This document shows positions 1 to 8,579 of a stretch of 64,000 nt of DNA, in pieces. Below the pieces are notes generated by a model. The model had not been told where the DNA came from. It was given only the letters and a program-made list of their open reading frames with translations, and searched no databases. Within the stretch, counting starts at the first letter, position 1; the number at the start of each line of letters is the position of its first letter. The position numbers and the translations under genes are program-made. The stretch is from Vibrio comitans (GTDB taxonomy: Bacteria; Pseudomonadota; Gammaproteobacteria; Enterobacterales; Vibrionaceae), in contig AP024866.1 of the NCBI GenBank assembly GCA_024346835.1, forward strand, positions 2,728,001-2,792,000, read 5' to 3'.

Positions 1-1946
1 AACTCACTGCGGGTGACTTTCTGTTCGAGATGCTGCAGGCCTTGAACCACCAGATTGAGCTTTCCACCTGGAGTCGGTAATGGCTCTACATCCCCTTTCA
101 GGGTTATAGACTCAATCGTCACCTGATCTTGCCAAGCAATCTTATTTGCCGTGACATCGGCGATTACCTCAGGAGTCGCGAAGGGCCCTCGAAGCTCGAT
201 TAACCCTATTGCGGAGCCGTCTAAATCTGGCACCGTATGCTTTATTTGTGGAATATCCAGCTTGGTATCAAGGTTCCAGTTTTCATCAAGGTTTCCCGAA
301 ATACGGATGTTGTTCTGCCCATGCGCCACTACTAAGCCCGGAGTATCAAGCCGATAGTCTCCCTTTCCAGTAGCGTCTTTGGCATCAAGAACACCGTTAA
401 TATTCAACGGGTAATCACGGAAGATACCGTCAATATCAAGCTCTGAAAGCTCAACCTCCCAACCGCCTTTTTCTGGCAATCGCCCTGTTGTAGCTAAGCG
501 CCCACTAATATCACCCTCGGCCTCAGGCCAGTAACTCCCTGGTTGAATATTTTGTAATTGAAGATTGGCTGCCCAATTTATTGGGCTAGCCCAATTCGCC
601 ATCACACTGCCTTCAATAGCACCTTGTAGGGTTTTGACATCGATGCTTTCTAGATCGATATGCTCTAGGCTACCCTCTCCATCCACAGTCAGATCCACAT
701 CAGGAATCGCCTTACCCTGCACCGCGCCCATTAAATCGAGGGTGTAGTTGTCTAAAATACCTTTTGCTTTAAGCGATGCTATTTGTGCTTTGTAGTCAGC
801 CTCACCCTGCAACGGCCATTGCACTTGCGCTTGTCTTAAGTCGATATCAAAGGGAATATCTGGGTCTAAAGGCTCTAGTTTGGCATCGATATCGGCAACA
901 ATGAGTTTTCTCAATCCAGCACTTAGTGCCAGATCAGCCACACTGCCCTCGGCATTTAGTGACAAAGTCTGACCTGCAAGTGTGGTTTGTTTTATCTTTG
1001 CGTCGGTATTGATAGTTAGCGGGTAATCTTCTTTTAGCTCTACTTCGCCATCTAGATTTAAATCCACCAGTGGCATCGCTAATTCAAAGGTTTGAACGGT
1101 GACGTTATTTCCTTCGGCAGAACCAATCAGATGCGCTCGGTCTATCTCTACCTCTGGGGACGTCATTTTAAAGTCGGTGACGGTAATATCTTCAATCTTG
1201 GCGCTAAGAGGAATCCACACCTCAGGTAGCACTATCTTTGATTTAGGCGAATCAGCACTGGTTTCTTGTGTCACCTCTGGCTCACCTTCGCTAGTTGCAA
1301 GAGTGAGTCGGCCACCATCAAGACGCGTTGGATTTAAAGTAAGGCTATCAAAGCGCATTTGCGCTCCAGTCTCGAACTCTCTCCATGCGATCTTATTGCC
1401 CAAGATATCCAGATCGATTCTATCCAGATACAGACGCTCAATATTTACACCTAAGCCAAAAGGAAGGGAAACGCTAGTGATAGGCTCACTTGGCGGCTCG
1501 TTAGCGACTTCTTCACTTGGCGCTATATCGGTAAGAGCGAAATTAGCACCTTCTATACCTAAGGTTTTAATGCAAAGCTCGACCTTAGGAATGCAACGCA
1601 GCTGTATATCCAGTTCAAGCTTTTCCGCCTGCAGCGCCACAAATAAGTCAGGATTGTTATATTGAATGCCGTATAGCTGAAAATCGTTCAGTAGAGCCCC
1701 TTCGGTATCCTCTACCTTTAACTCGGGCACAAACTTTTCCGCTGTCCAAATTATTCCGTTGAGCCCTGGATTAGTGAAAAGCAGTACCCAAAGCATAATG
1801 ATGATGAACAAAATAAGCGCCAGCATGCCCAAAGATAAATGAGCAATAGCACGCAGGAAACGACGCCATAAAGAGCGTTTTTTCTTCGCTACTGGCGGAG
1901 ATTCCGCACTTGTTTGCTGTTCGTTTTGTTGTGATTTTTCCATCAT
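1..1946 (-). CDS. tamB: TamB, inner-membrane translocation and assembly subunit (N-terminal part, cut by window edge)
   Basis: An open frame with no stop runs from an ATG at 1946-1944 to the left edge, giving about 648 N-terminal residues of a protein that is usually about 1,250. A basic cytoplasmic tail (KKKRSLWRR, near residue 22) is followed by one hydrophobic helix (about 28-50). A long periplasmic stretch of beta-rich repeats with alternating I/V/L and G/D follows, as in TamB/AsmA-like lipid-transfer proteins. The conserved C-terminal TamB domain lies outside the window. The start overlaps the tamA stop (TAATG), implying translational coupling. TamB partners TamA to bridge inner and outer membranes in envelope assembly and phospholipid transport. 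A second ATG directly follows the first. Confidence 0.9.
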   Translation of the reverse strand, partial: MMEKSQQNEQQTSAESPPVAKKKRSLWRRFLRAIAHLSLGMLALILFIIIMLWVLLFTNPGLNGIIWTAEKFVPELKVEDTEGALLNDFQLYGIQYNNPDLFVALQAEKLELDIQLRCIPKVELCIKTLGIEGANFALTDIAPSEEVANEPPSEPITSVSLPFGLGVNIERLYLDRIDLDILGNKIAWREFETGAQMRFDSLTLNPTRLDGGRLTLATSEGEPEVTQETSADSPKSKIVLPEVWIPLSAKIEDITVTDFKMTSPEVEIDRAHLIGSAEGNNVTVQTFELAMPLVDLNLDGEVELKEDYPLTINTDAKIKQTTLAGQTLSLNAEGSVADLALSAGLRKLIVADIDAKLEPLDPDIPFDIDLRQAQVQWPLQGEADYKAQIASLKAKGILDNYTLDLMGAVQGKAIPDVDLTVDGEGSLEHIDLESIDVKTLQGAIEGSVMANWASPINWAANLQLQNIQPGSYWPEAEGDISGRLATTGRLPEKGGWEVELSELDIDGIFRDYPLNINGVLDAKDATGKGDYRLDTPGLVVAHGQNNIRISGNLDENWNLDTKLDIPQIKHTVPDLDGSAIGLIELRGPFATPEVIADVTANKIAWQDQVTIESITLKGDVEPLPTPGGKLNLVVQGLQHLEQKVTRSE

Positions 1947-3670
1947 TACAACTCAGGCCCCAAACCAAAATGAAGCTGGAATTTATCCGTACCTTCTTCC
2001 ACGTCTAAACCAAATGCAAAATCAAGCCTGACCGGCCCGACCGGTGAAGCCCATCTTATCCCGACACCAGTACCTGTTTTCCATTCAGGGGTTTCATTCC
2101 ACGCATCACCATAGTCAACAAACGTGGCCAACCACCAATTCCCATAAACTCGATATTGATACTCTAGACTAGTCGTGGCCATAAACTTAGCACCGGTCAG
2201 CTTACCTTCACTGTCTTTTGGCGATATCGATTCGTATTCATAACCACGCAGGTTATTATCACCACCAGCAAAGAAACGTAATGAAGGAGGAAGTTCAAAA
2301 ACAGATTCAGTAAAGTTAGCACCGCCGCCCACATAAAAAATAGCTCTATGGTTCTCTTTGTAACTTCTTATCCAAGTCGTTCGCCCTACCACCCTCAATA
2401 CTCTTGCTTCCGAGAGAACCGCAGGGTCACCATATTCAAATGAGATAGATTGCTTATCTCCCCACGTTGGCATTGTTCCACCTCTAGAGCGAGTCTTACT
2501 GTAGGCGATGCCCGGCAAAAGCATCGTAAATCGGTCTTCCTGAGCACCCTGTGTAAAGTCTTCATTTAACAAACGAATGAAAGCAGTTCGATGCCAACCA
2601 CTGTCTAATTGCCAGTGTCGCTCTAGGCCTAAGCTTGACTCAAAACTGGTGGTATCGTTGTTATCCAAATACTTCATACCATACTGAAGGCGATAGTACT
2701 CCCGAAGCACGTCCTCCAGAGGGATCTTATAGCCAACGACGATCTCTTGCTCTGGTTTGGACAAAGAGAAGCTACTGTCAAAGCTGTGCCCTTGTGGGTT
2801 CAGCCATGGCCGCTTCCAATTCAGAGAACCTCTCACTCCCACGTCTGTTGAATAGCCAATACCCGTTTCAACCAGATGACGAGACTGTGGCGAAAGACGA
2901 ATGGCCATAGGCAATTCACGGTTTCCATTGCCGACTTGGCTCAAATCGGGTTCCACATAGACCGAGGAAAACCACGACGTGCTGGATAGGTTTTGGTTGA
3001 GCTGGCCAACATCCGTAGCGAGATAAGGATCACCCTGCTTAAACGGTATTAGCGAGAATACTCTGTCTCGCTCTATTTGTGAGCCTGACACACTGGTAGG
3101 ACCAAACGTATATCGAATGCCACTTTCATAATGTAGATGTATAAAAGCCTGATTAAGATCTGGGGCAACCTCTAGGCGTGTAACACTGAAGTCTCCTTCA
3201 AAATAGCCTCGCTTCAATGCAAGGTTACGTAACCCTGATTTAAGGGCATCATAATCCCCATGATTCAGTTGTGCGCCTTGTTTGAGTTTGCTCGCTTGGA
3301 TTAAAGCCTCGAACGTGGGGTCATCTTTTGCTTCACCACTCACCTGAATATCCAGGGCTTGAATCACCACAGGATCGCCTAACTTAACATCAACATTAAG
3401 CTCTTGATCTTCTTCATTAACCGTAAAGGTGAGTTCAGGATGGTAATAGCCCAAAGCTCTAACCGCTTGGACTATGCTTTCTTCAACACGAGATTGGAAA
3501 CGAAGGGATGTTGAGTAATCTTCTTCCGGAATGGCAGACAGATAAGCCTCAACGTTTTCTTCGGCCTTTTCAGAAAGCCCATTAACGTTGAGGGTAGCCT
3601 CAGCTCGACTCAATTGGCTAAAAACCAAAAAAGCGATAGCGATAAATATCCGTATTACGCGTTGATTCAT
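1946..3670 (-). CDS. tamA: TamA, outer-membrane Omp85-family subunit
   Basis: This 574-residue protein starts at the ATG at 3670, which gives a clean signal peptide (MNQRVIRIFIAIAFLVFS, then a cut near SRA-EA); the reading frame extends 21 codons further upstream without a signal sequence. Three POTRA-like segments occupy roughly residues 25-260. A 16-strand beta-barrel domain of the bacterial surface antigen type follows, containing the GGDNNLRGYEY motif typical of Omp85 proteins and ending in an aromatic/hydrophobic terminal strand (FQLHFGLGPEL). It works with TamB, whose start codon overlaps its stop. Length agrees with E. coli TamA (577). Confidence 0.93.
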   Translation of the reverse strand: MNQRVIRIFIAIAFLVFSQLSRAEATLNVNGLSEKAEENVEAYLSAIPEEDYSTSLRFQSRVEESIVQAVRALGYYHPELTFTVNEEDQELNVDVKLGDPVVIQALDIQVSGEAKDDPTFEALIQASKLKQGAQLNHGDYDALKSGLRNLALKRGYFEGDFSVTRLEVAPDLNQAFIHLHYESGIRYTFGPTSVSGSQIERDRVFSLIPFKQGDPYLATDVGQLNQNLSSTSWFSSVYVEPDLSQVGNGNRELPMAIRLSPQSRHLVETGIGYSTDVGVRGSLNWKRPWLNPQGHSFDSSFSLSKPEQEIVVGYKIPLEDVLREYYRLQYGMKYLDNNDTTSFESSLGLERHWQLDSGWHRTAFIRLLNEDFTQGAQEDRFTMLLPGIAYSKTRSRGGTMPTWGDKQSISFEYGDPAVLSEARVLRVVGRTTWIRSYKENHRAIFYVGGGANFTESVFELPPSLRFFAGGDNNLRGYEYESISPKDSEGKLTGAKFMATTSLEYQYRVYGNWWLATFVDYGDAWNETPEWKTGTGVGIRWASPVGPVRLDFAFGLDVEEGTDKFQLHFGLGPEL

Positions 3671-3810
3671 TGTGTAATTGTTACTGTACTTCCTGTAACG
3701 AAACAGAGGTGTGTAGCCAGAAAAATTCCCCAAGGGAGCGACTAAATAGTATAAAGGATTGATCCATGATAAAAAATTTAAAAAATCACTTACTTTCGCT
3801 AGGAGGCCAC

Positions 3811-4452
3811 ATGTTTGACAAACAAATCATGATTTCAAAGGAAGATGCACTTCCAGGTCGCGATAATCCGATCCTTGAGTTTGGACAACACTTCGTAAAC
3901 CACACTGATTTGACCGCGCCACCAGCAAAAGGTTGCCAACAAATATTGCTTGGTTTGGGCTGTTTTTGGGGAGCAGAGCGTCTTTTCTGGAATATCCCTG
4001 GCGTTGTATCTACGTCCGTCGGTTATGCCGGAGGTTATACGCCTAACCCGACCTATGAAGAGGTCTGTTCTGGGCAAACCGGTCATACAGAGATCGTACG
4101 CGTCGTCTTCGATCCAGATCAGGTGTCTTTAGCGGCAATACTGCAAGTATTTTGGGAAAAGCACGACCCTACTCAAGGGATGCGCCAAGGCAATGACAGA
4201 GGCACTCAATACCGCTCTGCTATTTATGCCTACAGTGATGAGCATTTAGTTGCTGCGAAAGAGTCACTGACGACTTATCAGCAACTGCTAGTCCAGTCGG
4301 GAAAACCTTCTATTACCACAGAGATAGCAGTAGCTGGCCCCTACTACTTAGCAGAAGAATACCACCAGCAATATTTAGCCAAAAACCCGAATGGTTATTG
4401 CGGAATAGGCGGTACTGGCGTCTGTTTCCCACCACAAAATAATGAGTCTTAA
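3811..4452 (+). CDS. msrA: Peptide methionine-S-sulfoxide reductase MsrA
   Basis: A 213-residue protein that reduces methionine-S-sulfoxide in oxidised proteins using thioredoxin. The catalytic motif GCFWGAE is at residues 50-56 with nucleophile Cys51. Two resolving cysteines near the C-terminus (Cys197, Cys205, in [11 protein letters not shown]) match the E. coli pattern. The ATG at 3811 was chosen over the one at 3766 because an AGGAGG ribosome-binding site lies 4 nt before it and the N-terminus (FDK...DALPGR) aligns with E. coli MsrA. It is divergent from tamA, the same neighbourhood as in E. coli. Confidence 0.96.
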   Translation: MFDKQIMISKEDALPGRDNPILEFGQHFVNHTDLTAPPAKGCQQILLGLGCFWGAERLFWNIPGVVSTSVGYAGGYTPNPTYEEVCSGQTGHTEIVRVVFDPDQVSLAAILQVFWEKHDPTQGMRQGNDRGTQYRSAIYAYSDEHLVAAKESLTTYQQLLVQSGKPSITTEIAVAGPYYLAEEYHQQYLAKNPNGYCGIGGTGVCFPPQNNES

Positions 4453-4520
4453 GTGTGAAATAATCTATTTAACATATACTTAAAACCACCTATCGCTTGT
4501 AGCACAACAACGGAAGAAAT

Positions 4521-5072
4521 ATGAAAGCAAAACACTTAATCGCAGTACTTGGAATGACTCTACCTTTGTCTTCATGGGCGCTGAACCTAAATACCGGAGA
4601 CAAAGCCCCAATGGTGAGCGTGGCCAGTCATGGGGAAGCGATGGTAAAAAATGATGATATAACATATCATGAGTGGGATTCAGCAAGCATGGTGGGTAAG
4701 ACACGTGTGATACAAGCTATTGCCGGTCGCTCTGCAGCTAAGGCTCTAAATAAGCCAATGATAGATGCAATAGTCCAAGCCGACTTCCCACAGGATAAGT
4801 ACCAAACCACGACCATAGTCAATCAAGACGATGCCATTTGGGGTACTAGCTCATTTGTAAAATCGAGTGCAGAGGACAGTAAAATCGAGTTCCCGCACTC
4901 TTCAATCGTGTTAGATGAAAATGGTGCTGTAGCAAAAGCGTGGGACCTTGAACCAAAGACTTCATTGATAGCGGTGCAAGATAAGAACGGTAATATCCTT
5001 TGGGCTAAAGAGGGTGAGTTAACGGCTGAAGAGATACAACAAGTGATCACTTTGGTTAGAGAAAACCTATAA
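4521..5072 (+). CDS. ytfJ: YtfJ-family periplasmic protein
   Basis: A 183-residue protein with a signal peptide (MKAKHLIAVLGMTLPLSSWA) and a thioredoxin-like fold segment typical of the YtfJ family (residues about 60-175: TRVIQAIAGRSAAK, then SSIVLDENG and AWDLEPK). The CxxC of true thioredoxins is absent, so disulfide chemistry is unlikely. Function is not established. It sits beside msrA/tamAB as in enterobacteria, which suggests an envelope role by association only. Confidence 0.85.
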   Translation: MKAKHLIAVLGMTLPLSSWALNLNTGDKAPMVSVASHGEAMVKNDDITYHEWDSASMVGKTRVIQAIAGRSAAKALNKPMIDAIVQADFPQDKYQTTTIVNQDDAIWGTSSFVKSSAEDSKIEFPHSSIVLDENGAVAKAWDLEPKTSLIAVQDKNGNILWAKEGELTAEEIQQVITLVRENL

Positions 5073-5173
5073 AACTCAAACTTTTTAGAAGCTTGGCTGT
5101 CTGAGTTCTGTTATCTAGCCCAAACTTAACCCCTTGGGTTTAGATATAGCAGAGAAATATGATTGAAAGAATT

Positions 5174-5191
5174 CGACGCTACAATGCGTCG
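5174..5191 (+). promoter_or_regulatory. Inverted repeat upstream of zrgA
   Basis: A perfect 6-bp inverted repeat (CGACGC, six-base loop TACAAT, GCGTCG) lies 28 bases before the zrgA start codon. It could be a hairpin in the 5' leader or an operator. It does not resemble the AT-rich Zur palindrome. No function is assigned. Confidence 0.4.
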
Positions 5192-5218
5192 CTTCTACTC
5201 CTTTAGGTAATTAGAACA

Positions 5219-5977
5219 ATGATAAAAGCTGTTAAGCCACTATTCACCCTAAGCGCTGTAACGCTAGCGGTAGCCTCTGTTTCAGTTCATGCTGAAGAAA
5301 ACTTCCGTCAACATGGCGCTCACGTTCACGGTAGTGTTGAGTTTAATATTGCTCAAGATGGCGAAGACCTTCTTGTTGAAATTCTTGCCCCTGGTGCAGA
5401 TGTGGTGGGCTTTGAGCACGCACCAAACAATGATGAGCAACGTCAAGCTCTAGAAAAAGCAGTTGCTCAACTTAATGCCGCTGACTCTATCTTAAAAATG
5501 AGCCCAGCAGCAGGCTGTGAACTGTCTACAGCCCAAGTTTCTCACACACTAGGTGGTGATGAAGATCATGACCACTCTGGCCACGATCATGACAAACACC
5601 ATGACGATCACGCTGATCATCATGATGGGCATGACCATGACTCTCACGACCACGACAAGCATGCAGATGAACACGAGCATCACGACCATGATGCACACGA
5701 TCATTCCGAGCATGACCACGATAAACACGCTGATGGTCACGATCACCATGAGCATCATGACCATGACCATGACCATGACCACGATCATAGTGGCGGCCAC
5801 GGTGAATTCAACATTGCGTATCAGTACCAATGTAAAGATGTCAGCAAACTTGCCGAGATTGACAGCGATTGGTTCAAGCTATTCAGTGGCACGCAAACAA
5901 TTCGTGTTAATCTGCTAACCGACTCTGCACAGATTGCCACTGAGCTCACCAAAGGCAACACTGTCATCAAGCTTTAG
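5219..5977 (+). CDS. zrgA: ZrgA-like zinc-binding periplasmic protein (DUF2796), His-rich
   Basis: A 252-residue protein with a signal peptide (cut near VHA-EE). It begins with a conserved RQHGAHVHGSVEFNIA segment, typical of DUF2796 proteins of Vibrio zinc-uptake loci. Residues about 116-195 are a low-complexity His/Asp region built from HDHD, HDKH and HDHH units, which should bind several zinc ions. A C-terminal globular part follows (GEFNIAYQYQCKDVSK...). It heads an operon with an ABC ATPase, an FtsX-type permease and a DUF3299 protein. From memory of the Vibrio cholerae literature this matches the zrg zinc-acquisition locus; the symbol is by family and order, not by search. Confidence 0.75.
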   Translation: MIKAVKPLFTLSAVTLAVASVSVHAEENFRQHGAHVHGSVEFNIAQDGEDLLVEILAPGADVVGFEHAPNNDEQRQALEKAVAQLNAADSILKMSPAAGCELSTAQVSHTLGGDEDHDHSGHDHDKHHDDHADHHDGHDHDSHDHDKHADEHEHHDHDAHDHSEHDHDKHADGHDHHEHHDHDHDHDHDHSGGHGEFNIAYQYQCKDVSKLAEIDSDWFKLFSGTQTIRVNLLTDSAQIATELTKGNTVIKL

Positions 5978-5984
5978 TCAAAAA

Positions 5985-6011
5985 ATGGCCACGCCCCAAA
6001 GGAGTGGCCAT
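5985..6011 (+). repeat. Intercistronic hairpin between zrgA and the ABC ATPase gene
   Basis: ATGGCCAC (5985-5992) and GTGGCCAT (6004-6011) form a perfect 8-bp stem. No T-run follows, so it is more likely an mRNA-stabilising or partial-termination element that favours expression of the binding protein over the transporter. That role is inferred from position. Confidence 0.55.
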
Positions 6012-6049
6012 CTCCTGTCACTTTTCAACAGATTGATATAGGAAACATA

Positions 6050-6766
6050 GTGACCAAACGTTCTCAAATAGACACCGTTATCGAACTGCAAGATGTTCGC
6101 TTTTCATGGCCAGATAATCCGACTCCTACCCTAGATATACCAAAACTTACGGTAAATAGAGGAGAGCATGTATTTATCAAGGGCCCTAGTGGTTGTGGTA
6201 AATCGACTCTGCTTAGCCTGCTGACAGGAATTGCTTCTTGCGAAAGTGGCTCTCTTAAGGTGTTAGACACTGAATTATCTTCCCTATCTCAGACTCAAAG
6301 AGATAGATTTCGAGCGGATAACATTGGTTATATTTTCCAGCAGTTTAATCTACTGCCTTACTTATCTGTGATTGATAATGTCGTGCTTCCTTGTCATTTC
6401 TCTACGCAAAGAAAAAATGGTGTCGATGGAGATCTCAAGCAACAAGCTCGCGAGCTATTAATGAGACTTCACCTTGCTGAAGACCTATTGCATAAGCCCG
6501 TAGTAGAGCTGAGTATCGGGCAACAACAACGTGTCGCAGCAGCGCGAGCGCTCATTGGCAAGCCGCAGCTTATCATTGCTGATGAACCAACTTCAGCTCT
6601 CGATTATGCAAACCGAACCGCGTTTATCGAATTACTCATGGAGCAAGCAGAGAAAGCCAATTCAACGTTAGTCTTTGTTAGTCACGACCCCACTCTTGAA
6701 AAACTATTCGATACGGGCATCAACCTGCAAGATATCAACCTAGTTAAAACCGGAGCATTAAATTAA
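6050..6766 (+). CDS. ABC transporter ATPase of the zrg-type operon
   Basis: A 238-residue ATPase of the MacB/LolD-like class, starting at GTG. It has Walker A GPSGCGKS (45-52), a Q-loop (FQQFN, 96-100), signature LSIGQ (154-158) and Walker B LIIADE (174-179), followed by the SALD D-loop. The signature carries Ile where most families have Gly, a variant seen in DevA-like exporters, so it is probably functional. It is cotranscribed with the His-rich protein upstream. Its stop overlaps the permease start (TAATG). Confidence 0.9.
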   Translation: MTKRSQIDTVIELQDVRFSWPDNPTPTLDIPKLTVNRGEHVFIKGPSGCGKSTLLSLLTGIASCESGSLKVLDTELSSLSQTQRDRFRADNIGYIFQQFNLLPYLSVIDNVVLPCHFSTQRKNGVDGDLKQQARELLMRLHLAEDLLHKPVVELSIGQQQRVAAARALIGKPQLIIADEPTSALDYANRTAFIELLMEQAEKANSTLVFVSHDPTLEKLFDTGINLQDINLVKTGALN

Positions 6767-8025
6767 TGAAAGCGACCGCGCATTTAGCTTGGAAAAGCCT
6801 TTCAAACCGAAAGACCACTGCTTTTCTCACCATCTTAACAGTGGCTATCTCGGTCATATTACTCCTTGGCGTAGAACGTATTCGTACCCAAGCTAAAAAC
6901 AGCTTTGCTAACACTATCTCTGGCACCGACTTGATAGTGGGTGCTCGCTCAGGACAGGTGAACCTGCTGCTCTACTCGGTGTTTCGTATCGGTAATGCTA
7001 CCAATAATATCGATTGGAAGAGTTTTGAAGAATTCAGTAATAATCCAGCGGTAGACTGGGCTATTCCTATCTCCCTTGGCGACTCCCATAAAGGCTTTAG
7101 GGTGATGGGCACCACACAAGCCTATTTTGATCACTACAAATACGGTAAAAAACAGCACCTAGAACTGAGCGCTGGTAAACCATTCAATGGTCTTTTTGAA
7201 GCGACCATTGGCGCTGATGTCGCGAAGACTCTCGGTTACGAAGTAGGAACAGAGATCATCATAGCTCACGGCATCGCGGATGTTGGCTTTGCAAGGCATG
7301 ACAACCTGCCATTTAAAGTGGTCGGTATCTTGGCACCAACCGGGACTCCGGTTGATAAAACGGTGCACGTATCTCTGCAGGCGATAGAAGCCATTCATGT
7401 CGGATGGGAATCTGGCACCAACATGGGGGGCAACCCCGGCGCCGAGGTACTAGAGAAAATAGATTTTCAGCCTAAAGAAATTACCGCCTTCATGCTGGGG
7501 TTAAAGTCTAAGATACAAACCTTTACCCTGCAGCGCCAAATTAATACGTACAATAAAGAACCTTTGAGTGCGATCCTGCCTGGCATTGCCTTACACGAGC
7601 TTTGGGGCATGATGTCAGTTGCAGAACAAGCCTTGCTAGCGGTATCTGGCTTTGTGGTGATAGCAGGTCTACTTGGTATGCTAAGTAGCTTGTTAACTAG
7701 CTTACAAGAGCGCCGCAGAGAAATGGCCATATTAAGAGCGATGGGCGCAAGGCCTCGCCACATATTTGTGTTGCTAGTAAGCGAAGCAACAGCGCTGACT
7801 ATGGCTGGTATTGCTACCGGTGTCGCAGGGCTTTACGCTCTGTTATTGATACTGAAACCCATAGTGCAACAACTTTATGGTATAAGTATTGAATTGAATA
7901 TGTTGACCACTCATGAATGGACTCTGATTGGCCTAGTATTAGGCGCGGGAGTTGTCATCGGATTTATACCTGCATTTAGGGCATATCGTCAGTCTCTTGC
8001 TGATGGCATGACAATTCGAATTTAA
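6766..8025 (+). CDS. FtsX/MacB-type ABC permease of the zrg-type operon
   Basis: A 419-residue permease with one N-terminal membrane helix (about 16-36), a large periplasmic MacB-like domain (about 40-280) and three C-terminal helices. This is the FtsX/LolC/MacB topology rather than the usual zinc-importer (ZnuB) topology. LQERRREMAILRAMGARP, just after the second helix, is the conserved cytoplasmic coupling segment of this family. It is translationally coupled to the ATPase by a 1-base overlap. Such mechanotransmitter-type transporters often act on periplasmic or outer-membrane partners, so a direct zinc channel is not obvious. Confidence 0.88.
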   Translation: MKATAHLAWKSLSNRKTTAFLTILTVAISVILLLGVERIRTQAKNSFANTISGTDLIVGARSGQVNLLLYSVFRIGNATNNIDWKSFEEFSNNPAVDWAIPISLGDSHKGFRVMGTTQAYFDHYKYGKKQHLELSAGKPFNGLFEATIGADVAKTLGYEVGTEIIIAHGIADVGFARHDNLPFKVVGILAPTGTPVDKTVHVSLQAIEAIHVGWESGTNMGGNPGAEVLEKIDFQPKEITAFMLGLKSKIQTFTLQRQINTYNKEPLSAILPGIALHELWGMMSVAEQALLAVSGFVVIAGLLGMLSSLLTSLQERRREMAILRAMGARPRHIFVLLVSEATALTMAGIATGVAGLYALLLILKPIVQQLYGISIELNMLTTHEWTLIGLVLGAGVVIGFIPAFRAYRQSLADGMTIRI

Positions 8026-8035
8026 GAGAGAAGTT

Positions 8036-8527
8036 ATGAAGAAGATAACCCTTTGGGTTGCGACTATCGCGCTAACAATGTTTAACATTGTTGCGCATGC
8101 TGAACCCCTTCAGCTGAACTGGATTGATCTGGTTCCTGAAAGTGAGCGCGCTCAATTTGATATTCAAGGTATGCCATCGGCTTCAAGTCATGATGGAAAC
8201 GCTGCGGCACAATCTATGGTTGGATCAGTTCGTACCGAACTAGATGGCAGCCAAGTGAAGATCCCGGGGTTTGTGATCCCATTAGAGGGCGATGCTAATA
8301 AAGTGACTGAGTTTTTACTCGTCCCCTACTTTGGCGCTTGTATTCACGTACCACCGCCACCGCCAAACCAAATCATCTACGTGAAGTTCCCTAGTGGGGC
8401 TCCGGTCCAGCAGTTGTGGGATGTGGTGTATGTAGTTGGTGAACTAAAAGCGCAAACCATAGAAAGCGAATTAGCTCAAACTGGCTATCTTCTTAATGGA
8501 GTCTCATTAGAGGCTTACGAAGACTAA
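8036..8527 (+). CDS. DUF3299 periplasmic protein, last gene of the zrg-type operon
   Basis: A 163-residue protein with a signal peptide (cut near AHA-EP). The DUF3299 core includes VKIPGFVIPLEGD and EFLLVPYFGACIHVPPPPPNQ. The conserved Cys-Ile-His and the proline run are family hallmarks and could bind metal. It lies 10 bases after the permease with its own ribosome-binding site (GAGAGAAG) and is followed by a strong terminator. Biochemical role unknown; a contribution to zinc handling is inferred from the operon. Confidence 0.82.
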   Translation: MKKITLWVATIALTMFNIVAHAEPLQLNWIDLVPESERAQFDIQGMPSASSHDGNAAAQSMVGSVRTELDGSQVKIPGFVIPLEGDANKVTEFLLVPYFGACIHVPPPPPNQIIYVKFPSGAPVQQLWDVVYVVGELKAQTIESELAQTGYLLNGVSLEAYED

Positions 8528-8546
8528 AACCGCTAGCCAATTCCAA

Positions 8547-8578
8547 GGGCCTGAGTAGTAATCACTCAGGCCCTTTTT
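8547..8578 (+). terminator. Rho-independent terminator of the zrg-type operon
   Basis: A perfect 10-bp stem, GGGCCTGAGT (8547-8556) with ACTCAGGCCC (8564-8573), is followed by T5. It ends the plus-strand operon facing cobA. On the minus strand the stem is not followed by a T-run. Confidence 0.88.
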
Positions 8579-8579
8579 A

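Noticed and set aside
5073..5218. Possible Zur operator before zrgA
   Set aside because: No palindrome with AT-rich arms like known Zur boxes; only a GC-rich 6-bp repeat and a weak AACCC/GGGTT hairpin were found.
5549..5918. Long open frames in both strands across the His-rich tract (Met/Thr-rich and Val/Met-rich)
   Set aside because: They are frame shadows of CAC/CAT/GAC repeats within zrgA, with no ribosome-binding site and no recognisable sequence.
6511..6525. Degenerate ABC signature LSIGQ suggesting an inactive ATPase
   Set aside because: Ile or Val at this position occurs in active DevA-like ATPases, and Walker A, Walker B and Q-loop are intact.
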